Assembly (NCBI GenBank): GCA_947456345.1
Contig: CANGQU010000051.1
Coordinates: forward strand, 1-5,976
Origin: Alphaproteobacteria bacterium
GTDB lineage: Bacteria; Pseudomonadota; Alphaproteobacteria; SHNJ01
Length of the DNA stretch: 5,976 bases
Direction: 5' to 3'
Shown: piece after piece, positions 1-5,976 of the stretch
Position numbering within the stretch: the stretch's first letter is position 1
Layout: each line of letters opens with the position of its first letter
Position numbers and translations under genes: made by a program
Notes under the pieces: model-generated
Told to the model about the DNA's origin: nothing
Database searches by the model: none
The model's input: the letters and a program-made list of their open reading frames with translations, nothing else

Positions 1-416
1 ACCATAATTATCGTGCTTGTGTCAGGCGTCCGTATTTAGACCGTTTTCATGCCGCTTGGAAGTCGGCGGAAAATTCGCCGCTGCAGAAGAAGATCGATCT
101 GGTTAAACTTTATATCGATAACGCTGTGAGTGTAAATGATACCCATTTGCTGGGCGCGATTTTCAACGCCTTCCCGCCTGGGGAAAACCGCAATGGGGCG
201 GTTGGGTATCTATGCCAGCAAATTCTTGCGCGCGGTACTGTGGTACATGGCGACGTCGTGCATGTGACGCGCGTTCTCCTCCGGAAGCCTCTCATGTGTA
301 TCGATCCCCGGGTGCAGAAGAATTTTTCTGGTCAATTACTCCGGTTATCGCAACGCCATAATCGGCGCGAGCGCCCTGAATATCCGCGCCGCCAGACCCC
401 CCGCCCCGGGCGCTAA
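1..416 (+). CDS. Unrecognised protein, C-terminal part (5' end outside window)
   Basis: A reading frame is open from the left edge (first full codon at 3) to a TAA at 414-416, about 137 codons, which is long for chance at this base composition. I do not recognise the product. Residues up to about 95 look protein-like, with charged and hydrophobic stretches such as KKIDLVKLYIDNA and HLLGAIFNAFPPG. The last 35-40 residues are very rich in Arg, Pro and Gln and look less natural. In the frame one base back, a segment reading EEFFWSITPVIATP ends at a TAA at 359-361, so a frameshift near 296-320 and an earlier true end are possible. A GTG at 126 is an internal codon rather than a needed start, because the frame is open upstream of it. 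Third-position base use is mixed, unlike the GC-rich par genes. It converges on the metallopeptidase-like gene and overlaps its stop codon. The call rests on frame openness only; it could be a decayed gene. Confidence 0.45.
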   Translation, partial: HNYRACVRRPYLDRFHAAWKSAENSPLQKKIDLVKLYIDNAVSVNDTHLLGAIFNAFPPGENRNGAVGYLCQQILARGTVVHGDVVHVTRVLLRKPLMCIDPRVQKNFSGQLLRLSQRHNRRERPEYPRRQTPRPGR

Positions 417-422
417 CGCCCG
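407..422. other. GC-rich hairpin at convergent, overlapping stop codons
   Basis: The sequence CGGGCG-CTAA-CGCCCG forms a perfect 6-bp stem with a 4-base loop. The loop bases contain the plus-strand TAA (414-416) and the complement of the minus-strand TAG (413-415), so both convergent genes stop inside it. A second small GC hairpin (GGCG-CGAG-CGCC, 364-375) lies just upstream on the plus strand. Neither is followed by a T tract on either strand, so it is not a canonical intrinsic terminator. A role in ending convergent transcription is inference. Confidence 0.35.
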
Positions 423-1228
423 CTGTCACCATACAGCATCGCACTGACTTGCCGCCGCACCATCGCCCCGGCATAACGCGCTTGTACTTCGATGGGTTGG
501 CGCCAATAGGGGGTGGCGGTTTTATTCCGCCAGCTGTTGTTGGACCAATTCGGCGTTATAACTTCGTGGGGTTGAACATAAAATCGGTCGTTAAGGCGGG
601 TGATGGCAAAATCCTGACGCAGGGTTGCATAATCCACATTGTAAGCATGCAGATACCGCGCCCTGAGGTGACGTGTACGCCACGCTTCTTGACAGCCATG
701 GCCCAAGACTTCATGGCCCAACAATTCCAGCATCTCCAAAAAATTGTCCCGCCAGAATACGTTCTGGGTGCCATGAAACACAACTTCGCTCGGGCGCTGC
801 AAAGCACTCTGGGCAACATAGCTAGCGTCACTGTGGCGGCATTTTTGTGCATCAAATCGCACAGAGATTTTTGGCAAGGGCAGGGTTTGCGTCCATCGGG
901 CCACGATATTGCCAATGGCTTGTTGTTGGGTCTGTAAATCCAGATCCGGCCAATCATAGGCGGCTTGTATGAAATTGCAGGAATCCAAGGTTTCGGCGGC
1001 GGCAAAGGCCGTCATCGCCGTAACAATTTGCACCGGGCGGCCCGTGGCCACGAAACTCTCGTACCCCGCCCTTGTATACAATTGATCAAAATACGCGATT
1101 AGCCTGGCGCGGTCGTTTTGCCGCCGCATGGCTTCGATTTCCATGTTGGTCTGCACCAGCGGCCATGGATCGATGGCTTTTTGCAGCCAATTTGTCGCGC
1201 CCCATTGGGCGCTGGTGGTTATGGTCAT
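413..1228 (-). CDS. Putative HExxH zinc metallopeptidase, 271 residues
   Basis: The 271-residue product carries HEVLGH at residues 172-177 (bases 698-715) within a hydrophobic helix-like segment (EMLELLGHEVLGHG). This is the HExxH signature in which the two His bind zinc and the Glu is the general base. Near the C-terminus, PIEVQA (residues 245-250, Glu247) resembles the P-x-E-x-x-A element that supplies the third, glutamate ligand in small gluzincin-type peptidases; E181 is another candidate. No signal peptide or membrane segment is seen, so the protein is probably cytoplasmic or exported by another route. The N-terminal 150 residues are not recognised; they are rich in Gln, Trp and Arg. The ATG at 1228 has GAGGG at 1233-1237, only 4 bases upstream, a close but usable ribosome binding site. 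It lies 47 bp after the 90-residue gene on the same strand and may be the last gene of the unit. The motif is seen; peptidase activity and substrate are inferred. Confidence 0.72.
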   Translation of the reverse strand: MTITTSAQWGATNWLQKAIDPWPLVQTNMEIEAMRRQNDRARLIAYFDQLYTRAGYESFVATGRPVQIVTAMTAFAAAETLDSCNFIQAAYDWPDLDLQTQQQAIGNIVARWTQTLPLPKISVRFDAQKCRHSDASYVAQSALQRPSEVVFHGTQNVFWRDNFLEMLELLGHEVLGHGCQEAWRTRHLRARYLHAYNVDYATLRQDFAITRLNDRFYVQPHEVITPNWSNNSWRNKTATPYWRQPIEVQARYAGAMVRRQVSAMLYGDSGR

Positions 1229-1275
1229 CTTACCCTCGTCTGCGGTCTTGTTGCCGCTTCTGTTAGTCGCGCGAG

Positions 1276-1548
1276 CTATCTTTCGCCCCTAAATCTTGCT
1301 GCTAAATGTCGGCTATCCTGGCGCAGTTGATGCGAAGAGCCAGGCCGGCGCACACGACCGGGACGGGAAATTTTAACGGGGCAGAAATTTGCATCCAACC
1401 CGATAGTTCCATCGATGTAATTAAATGTGCAGCCAGATTGTTTATCTGTGAGCAGAATTTCCCGCCTATTGGTAAAAGTGATGCGTGTCCGGCTACGCGG
1501 CAAATGCACATTGATCCTGAATTCCCCAACCCGATTAATTACGGCCAT
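1276..1548 (-). CDS. Unknown small protein, 90 residues
   Basis: I do not recognise this protein. The reading frame can be opened at a TTG (1561-1563), but that codon overlaps a strong Shine-Dalgarno, GGAGGG at 1556-1561, placed 7 bases before an ATG at 1546-1548. The ATG start, giving MAVINRVGEF, is therefore preferred. Residues 1-60 alternate polar and hydrophobic positions (FRINVHLP, TRITFTN, EILLTD, CTFNYIDG), suggesting a small beta-rich fold with two Cys. The last 25-30 residues are very basic and lack hydrophobic residues, so they may be a disordered or nucleic-acid-contacting tail, or the product of a frameshift. No signal peptide or membrane segment is visible. It follows parB by 37 bp with no terminator between, so co-transcription is likely. 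A plus-strand frame covers the same DNA but has no comparable ribosome binding site. Confidence 0.6.
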   Translation of the reverse strand: MAVINRVGEFRINVHLPRSRTRITFTNRREILLTDKQSGCTFNYIDGTIGLDANFCPVKISRPGRVRRPGSSHQLRQDSRHLAARFRGER

Positions 1549-1555
1549 TATTTTA

Positions 1556-1561
1556 CCCTCC
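1556..1561 (-). promoter_or_regulatory. Strong Shine-Dalgarno that decides the start of the 90-residue gene
   Basis: On the minus strand GGAGGG is followed by the 7-base spacer TAAAATA and then ATG (1548-1546). This is close to an ideal ribosome binding site and is the strongest one in the window. It favours ATG over the upstream in-frame TTG and is the best evidence that this small gene is translated. Confidence 0.7.
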
Positions 1562-1585
1562 AATTTTTTTGTTTAAACGAAGTAT

Positions 1586-2554
1586 CTACTTATTCAGCCG
1601 CCGCAACACGTCGTCCAATTGATCCAGGTTTTGATAATGAATGGTCAATTGCCCGGCCTTGCCCTTGAACTGAATATCGACATGCATGCCCAATACTTGG
1701 GATAATTGTTTGGCCAAAGCGCGGGTATCCGCATCGGGCCCGTCATTGCCGGGCAGTTTTTCCCTTGCCGCCGGATTGCCGTTGGCGGCCTGATTGCGCT
1801 GGGCGGCGTTTGGATTGAATTTGGCGCGCTCGGTCAAGCCGATGATGCGCGCCCCGCCCGATTGCGGCGTGGCCATGGTGGCTTGGATCATTTGTTCGGC
1901 TTCGCGCACATTCATTTTTTGCGCGACCATCATCGCCGCCAGATCGGCGGCGTTATCCGCACCAATCAGCAATCGCGCATGCGATACCGATAATTCGCCC
2001 GAACGCAATTGTTCGCGAACGGTTTTCGGCAGATCCAGCAAACGCACCAGATTGGCGATATGGCTGCGCGATTTCCCCAAGCCCTTGGCGATTTGTTCCT
2101 GGGTATAGCGGAATTCATCCATCAGCCTGGCATAGGCCTGCGCTTCTTCGAGCGGGTTCAAATCCTGGCGCTGGATGTTTTCGATCAGCGCGATTTCCAT
2201 CGCCTCGGCATCGGTCATTTCCTGAATGATGGCGGGGATGTCGTGAATTTGCGCCAATTGCGCGGCGCGCCAGCGGCGTTCGCCCGCAATCAATTCATAA
2301 CGATTGACACCCACCGCCTCGCGGCGCAGGATCACGGGCTGCAACACGCCCTTGCGCTTGATCGAATCGGCCAATTCCTGCAAAGCGGCGGGATCGAAAT
2401 CGCGGCGCGGCTGAAACTTGCTGGGGTAAATTTGCCCGACCGGGACGGTTTGCGCCCGGGCCGCTTGGGCCTTGGCGTCGGCGGTATCGGTCACCTCGCC
2501 TAACAGCGATGCCAGGCCGCGGCCCAAACCTTTTTTATTGTCCATTGCGTTCAT
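1586..2554 (-). CDS. parB: Chromosome-partitioning protein ParB (CTP-dependent DNA clamp)
   Basis: ParB binds parS, uses CTP to close as a sliding clamp and spreads on flanking DNA, forming the partition complex moved by ParA. The 322-residue length is typical. The order is: N-terminal GLGRGLASLL (9-18), the motif found at the start of chromosomal ParBs; the CTP-binding N-domain with FQPRRDFD (47-54), YELIAGERRWRA (86-97, holding the GERRxR box) and ENIQRQDLNPLEEA (125-138); a helix-turn-helix at about 150-172 (TQEQIAKGLGKSRSHIANLVRLL) with the following LSVSHARLL segment; a polar linker at about 240-275 rich in Asn, Ala and Pro; and a C-terminal dimerisation domain (about 278-320). The start ATG at 2554 has AGGAG (2560-2564) 5 bases upstream; a second Met at codon 4 is less well placed. 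The 69-bp gap to parA is filled by an inverted-repeat element. Confidence 0.97.
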   Translation of the reverse strand: MNAMDNKKGLGRGLASLLGEVTDTADAKAQAARAQTVPVGQIYPSKFQPRRDFDPAALQELADSIKRKGVLQPVILRREAVGVNRYELIAGERRWRAAQLAQIHDIPAIIQEMTDAEAMEIALIENIQRQDLNPLEEAQAYARLMDEFRYTQEQIAKGLGKSRSHIANLVRLLDLPKTVREQLRSGELSVSHARLLIGADNAADLAAMMVAQKMNVREAEQMIQATMATPQSGGARIIGLTERAKFNPNAAQRNQAANGNPAAREKLPGNDGPDADTRALAKQLSQVLGMHVDIQFKGKAGQLTIHYQNLDQLDDVLRRLNK

Positions 2555-2559
2555 GTTCT

Positions 2560-2564
2560 CTCCT
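2560..2564 (-). promoter_or_regulatory. parB ribosome binding site abutting a heptamer repeat
   Basis: AGGAG on the minus strand, 5 bases before the parB ATG at 2554. It overlaps the outer edge of the heptamer array (2564-2591) by one base. Any RNA structure formed by the repeat would therefore lie directly next to the parB translation start. Confidence 0.6.
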
Positions 2565-2623
2565 AGCTTTTAGCTGTTAGGTTTTAGGTTTGAAAATGAC
2601 TATTTCTAAAACCTGAAACCTGA
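2564..2623. repeat. Palindromic element with heptamer arms in the parA-parB gap
   Basis: Four tandem heptamers occupy 2564-2591: TAGCTTT, TAGCTGT, TAGGTTT, TAGGTTT. The facing arm at 2606-2623 reads, on the minus strand, TCAGGTT TCAGGTT TTAG. Arms 2577-2591 and 2609-2623 match in inverted orientation at 13 of 15 positions. As plus-strand RNA both mismatches would be G-U pairs; as minus-strand (parAB) RNA they are C-A. The spacer is 17 bases. The element starts at the base next to the parA stop codon and reaches the parB ribosome binding site, so it makes up nearly all of the gap. It is AT-rich compared with its neighbours. It could act as an mRNA hairpin between the two genes, but no T tract follows, so a terminator is not supported. 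Confidence 0.75.
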
Positions 2624-3538
2624 TTATGCCGCTTTATCCACCGGCAATGCCGCCGCTAAAGCTGCTTCGCGTTTCAATACTTCGGCCGCCAGATGCATAT
2701 AGGCGATCGAGCCCGCGCATTTGTGATCGTACAACAATACGGGTTTGCCGTGGCTGGGCGCTTCGGATACGCGCACGTTGCGGGGGATTTTGGTTTGATA
2801 AACGCGATCGCCGAAAAATTCGCGCACGTCGTTTTCAACCATCACCGATAATTTGTTGCGCGCATCGTACATGGTCAGCACCAGACCCTGGATTTCCAAA
2901 GCGGGATTCAGCCGTGCCTTGATGCGCTCGGTGGTGCGCATCAATTGCGATAAACCTTCGAGGGCGAAAAATTCGCATTGCATCGGCACCAACAGCGCAT
3001 GCGCCGCGACCATGGCATTCAAGGTGATCAGGCCCAAAGATGGCGGGCAATCGATGATGATAAAGTCATAAGGCGAAAGGCGAGGGGCGATAGGGGCAGG
3101 GGGATTCGCAGGTGTAGGGGCCAAAGAATTATCGGTAAAAAATTTATCGACAATGGTATTTTGGCTTTCTCTCTCGCCCCTCGTCTCTGGCCTCTCGCCT
3201 GATAACGCATCACGCAGGCGAAATTCGCGCCGCTCCATATCCACCAATTCGATTTCCGCCCCCGCCAGATCCGGCGTAGCGGGTACGACCGACAGGTTTT
3301 TAATGGGTGTTTCGACAATCGCCTGCATAAGGGTGGCGTTGCCGGTGAGTAGATCATAAGCGCCGAATTTGCGCATCTCCTTGGTGACGCCCAAGCCCGT
3401 GCTGGCATTACCCTGGGGGTCCAAATCGATGACCAATACCTTGCGCCCCACCGCGGCCATGCAAGTGGCCAGATTGATCGAGGTGGTGGTTTTACCCACC
3501 CCCCCTTTTTGATTCGCGATACAAATTACCCGTGTCAT
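2624..3538 (-). CDS. parA: Chromosome-partitioning ATPase ParA (Soj), with an in-frame insertion
   Basis: ParA is a deviant-Walker ATPase that dimerises on ATP, binds DNA non-specifically and is released by ParB, which drives origin segregation. Visible motifs are the deviant Walker A KGGVGKTT (11-18), the A' region DLDPQGN (38-44), the Walker B region FIIIDCPPS (159-167), and the conserved chromosomal-ParA segments QCEFFALEGLSQL (187-199) and PRNVRVSEAPSHGKPV (252-267). The 304-residue length exceeds the usual 260-270. The excess lies between RLRDAL (107-112) and YDFIIIDCPPS (157-167), where about 44 residues replace the short linker normally found there. That stretch is Arg/Glu- then Pro/Ala-rich and is encoded by a palindromic repeat (3071-3200). 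All catalytic motifs are intact and the frame is kept, so a working protein is likely. The ATG at 3538 overlaps the upstream stop as ATGA, with GAAAGG (3548-3553) 9 bases upstream. Confidence 0.97.
   Translation of the reverse strand: MTRVICIANQKGGVGKTTTSINLATCMAAVGRKVLVIDLDPQGNASTGLGVTKEMRKFGAYDLLTGNATLMQAIVETPIKNLSVVPATPDLAGAEIELVDMERREFRLRDALSGERPETRGERESQNTIVDKFFTDNSLAPTPANPPAPIAPRLSPYDFIIIDCPPSLGLITLNAMVAAHALLVPMQCEFFALEGLSQLMRTTERIKARLNPALEIQGLVLTMYDARNKLSVMVENDVREFFGDRVYQTKIPRNVRVSEAPSHGKPVLLYDHKCAGSIAYMHLAAEVLKREAALAAALPVDKAA
3071..3200. mobile_element. Palindromic element with heptamer arms inserted in parA
   Basis: Both ends are tandem heptamers in inverted orientation. From the left (plus strand) they read AGGCGAA, AGGCGAG, GGGCGAT, AGGGGCA (3071-3098). 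From the right (minus strand) they read AGGCGAG, AGGCCAG, AGACGAG, GGGCGAG (3200-3173). Outer 11-mers match 10/11 and the GAGGGGCGA-type inner segments match 10/11 once one extra unit in the right arm is skipped. The centre (about 3099-3170) is unrelated, more AT-rich sequence. The element is translated as part of ParA, giving GERPETRGERE at one end and RLSP at the other. Its 130 bp are not a multiple of three, so target duplication or edge changes must have kept the frame. Flanks TCATA and GATA may extend the inverted repeat. It encodes no transposase, so movement would need a factor in trans. That it is mobile is inferred from its position in a conserved gene. Confidence 0.65.
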
Positions 3539-3783
3539 TTAATTTTGCCTTTCAGATTAGCAGGCCGATAATTCCAAATTCGGAACGGTCCTTGGTCGTG
3601 ACCATTGGGTTGCTCTGGCTTTTTGTCTCTGGAAAACTTTACAATCAGGGCCACTGCGGTTATGCCGATGGCAAATATGGCCGATGGCAGTAATTGCATC
3701 CACACGCTCGGCCCGGGTTCGGGCAAAGCATAATTGCTGTTGGCCAGGGTTTGTGTGAACGATGTGCTAAGGGTTTGCATCAT
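3535..3783 (-). CDS. Small single-pass membrane protein, 82 residues
   Basis: I do not recognise this gene; it is not one of the standard members of the mnmG-rsmG-parA-parB cluster. The product has a polar N-terminal segment (1-26), one hydrophobic helix at about 27-49 (WMQLLPSAIFAIGITAVALIVKF) and a basic, Pro- and Asn-containing tail (50-82). Lys and Arg directly after the helix (KFSRDKK) suggest the tail is cytoplasmic and the N-terminus periplasmic. It starts with two Met codons (3783 and 3780) and has only a weak Shine-Dalgarno, so either Met could be the start. Its TGA stop overlaps the parA ATG as ATGA, an arrangement typical of translational coupling, which supports its being real. 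It lies 48 bp after rsmG. Function is unknown; a link to membrane positioning of ParA would be speculation. Confidence 0.65.
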   Translation of the reverse strand: MMQTLSTSFTQTLANSNYALPEPGPSVWMQLLPSAIFAIGITAVALIVKFSRDKKPEQPNGHDQGPFRIWNYRPANLKGKIK

Positions 3784-3831
3784 TTTTATCTGCTTGATTT
3801 GAATTGATTGATTAGCTTAACAGTTTGACAC

Positions 3832-4467
3832 TTATGCATGCACACTACCTTTTAGATCCACTATCAACACCCGCGCCTGGGAATCGGTCAGGGATGGGTA
3901 ATCGGCAATTGCGCCATTGAATCCGGTGCTGCGGGCGGTTGTGATTTCGTTTTGCCAATCTTGCCCCTTGAGCAATATCATTTTCCCCGATGGATTTAAA
4001 ATGTTTTTTCCGTAATTTATCAAATCGGTCAGTGGTGCCAGGGCGCGGGCGGTGATCCCATCGACCTTTTGTTGAAATGTTTCGATGCGGCAATTATGGA
4101 TGGAGATTTTTGTGTTGGTACGGGCGGCGAGCTCGGCGAGAAAAGCGCATTTCCGGGCGTCGCTTTCGATCAGATGCATGTGCTTTGCCCCCGCCATGGC
4201 CAGAATCATGCCGGGAAATCCGGCACCGCTACCCAGATCGGCAATGATTTGGGTTTCCGGCAATTCAATATACCGATAGAGCTGGAGCGAATCAATAACA
4301 TGGCGATCCCAGAAATCGGCCAAGGTCGATTTGCCCACCAAATTGACCGTTTTATTCCATTTTTCCAGCAAATCACCGTAAGCAATAAAATTACAAATTG
4401 TTTCACGTGAAACAATTTGAACTTTTGTTACCTCAACTAGCCGCTGATCGATGGTTTTATTTTGCAT
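3832..4467 (-). CDS. rsmG: 16S rRNA (guanine527-N7)-methyltransferase RsmG (GidB)
   Basis: RsmG uses S-adenosylmethionine to methylate N7 of G527 in 16S rRNA, in the 530 loop of the small subunit; loss gives low-level streptomycin resistance in several bacteria. The 211-residue length is normal. Features in order: VSRET (19-23), the peptide typical of rsmG genes with an embedded parS; EKWNKTVNLVG (35-45); FWDRHVIDS (52-60), matching the family's HxxDS element; SAM-binding motif I IADLGSGAGFPGM (75-87); acidic ESDARK (101-106) after the second strand; and ITARALAPL (138-146), the conserved RA-x-APL motif. The ATG at 4467 lies 15 bp after the mnmG stop and has no strong Shine-Dalgarno, so translation may depend on ribosomes finishing mnmG. 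Confidence 0.96.
   Translation of the reverse strand: MQNKTIDQRLVEVTKVQIVSRETICNFIAYGDLLEKWNKTVNLVGKSTLADFWDRHVIDSLQLYRYIELPETQIIADLGSGAGFPGMILAMAGAKHMHLIESDARKCAFLAELAARTNTKISIHNCRIETFQQKVDGITARALAPLTDLINYGKNILNPSGKMILLKGQDWQNEITTARSTGFNGAIADYPSLTDSQARVLIVDLKGSVHA
4394..4419. promoter_or_regulatory. parS: parS centromere site inside rsmG
   Basis: The 16-bp core TGTTTCACGTGAAACA at 4399-4414 matches the consensus bacterial parS exactly. The symmetry goes further: 4394 to 4419 is a perfect 26-bp palindrome. It lies in the coding sequence of rsmG, codons 17-25, and is read as VSRET at its centre. ParB from the same cluster is the expected ligand; the site is about 860 bp upstream of the parA start and about 1.8 kb upstream of that of parB. 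I see no second copy in the window. Such sites cluster near the replication origin, so this region is probably origin-proximal. Confidence 0.96.
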
Positions 4468-4482
4468 TGTGCTTGGTTTTTA

Positions 4483-5976
<1,494 letters not shown>

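Noticed and set aside
514..532. Hairpin TGGCGG-7-CCGCCA as a terminator
   Set aside because: It lies well inside the metallopeptidase-like coding sequence, has no T tract, and is explained by codons for a Trp-Arg-Asn-Lys-Thr-Ala segment.
449..937. 162-codon plus-strand frame antisense to the metallopeptidase-like gene
   Set aside because: The minus-strand frame is longer, has a ribosome binding site and carries HExxH; the plus-strand product shows no coherent domain pattern.
1549..1585. Run of T residues after parB as an intrinsic terminator
   Set aside because: On the minus strand this is a run of A, with no GC-rich stem before it; it more likely forms part of the leader before the next gene's ribosome binding site.
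1306..1668. 120-codon plus-strand frame over the parB end and the 90-residue gene
   Set aside because: It overlaps the real 3' end of parB and has no ribosome binding site, whereas the opposite strand has GGAGGG in ideal position; the composition looks like an antisense shadow.
2009..2503. Long plus-strand frame of 164 codons antisense to parB
   Set aside because: parB is unambiguous on the minus strand with all family motifs; long antisense frames are common opposite GC-rich coding sequence and this one has no recognisable motif.
3825..3857. TTGACA on the plus strand with an AT-rich hexamer downstream, as a promoter
   Set aside because: The best -10-like hexamer (TTAGAT) is 21 bases away, outside the normal 16-18 spacing, and the direction is antisense to rsmG with no plus-strand gene to serve.
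4206..4415. Minus-strand frame beginning MFHVKQ at the parS site
   Set aside because: Many rsmG genes begin with an FHVK reading of parS, so this looks tempting. Here the frame lacks the SAM-binding and RA-x-APL motifs, which are all in the frame starting at 4467 that reads parS as VSRET.

Overview
This window looks like origin-proximal chromosome from an alphaproteobacterium of intermediate GC content. The minus strand carries mnmG-rsmG-parA-parB, the usual order of this cluster in that class. RsmG contains the VSRET reading of a parS site, and ParA and ParB are chromosomal-type proteins. I cannot place the organism below class. The genus-level identity and the two ends of the locus lie outside the window.

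Layout, in transcription order on the minus strand (right to left): a 5'-truncated mnmG (tRNA wobble-uridine modification); 15 bp; rsmG (16S rRNA m7G methyltransferase) with a 26-bp perfect palindrome holding a consensus parS; 48 bp; an 82-residue single-pass membrane protein that is not a standard member of this cluster; parA, overlapping it by ATGA; 69 bp almost filled by an inverted-repeat element; parB; 37 bp; a 90-residue unknown protein with a strong Shine-Dalgarno; 47 bp; and a 271-residue HExxH putative zinc metallopeptidase. No convincing internal terminator is visible, so the genes could form one long transcription unit. At the left edge, the 3' end of an unrecognised plus-strand reading frame runs into the peptidase gene. 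The two stop codons overlap inside the loop of a GC-rich hairpin.

Functionally, parA, parB and parS form a complete chromosome-segregation module: ParB loads at parS inside rsmG, and the ParA ATPase moves or positions the ParB-DNA complex. mnmG and rsmG are translation-quality housekeeping genes that commonly sit beside it. The last two minus-strand genes have no recognised link to segregation.

The most unusual signal is a pair of palindromic elements whose arms are tandem heptamers. One (about 130 bp, unit close to AGGCGAG) lies in frame inside parA and adds about 37 residues just before the Walker B strand. The other (about 60 bp, unit TAGGTTT/TAGCTTT) fills the parA-parB gap, ends exactly at the parA stop codon and runs up to the parB ribosome binding site. 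They differ in base sequence but share period 7, an AGG core and inverted arms. They resemble in behaviour the palindromic elements known inside Rickettsia genes, but I do not recognise them as a named family.
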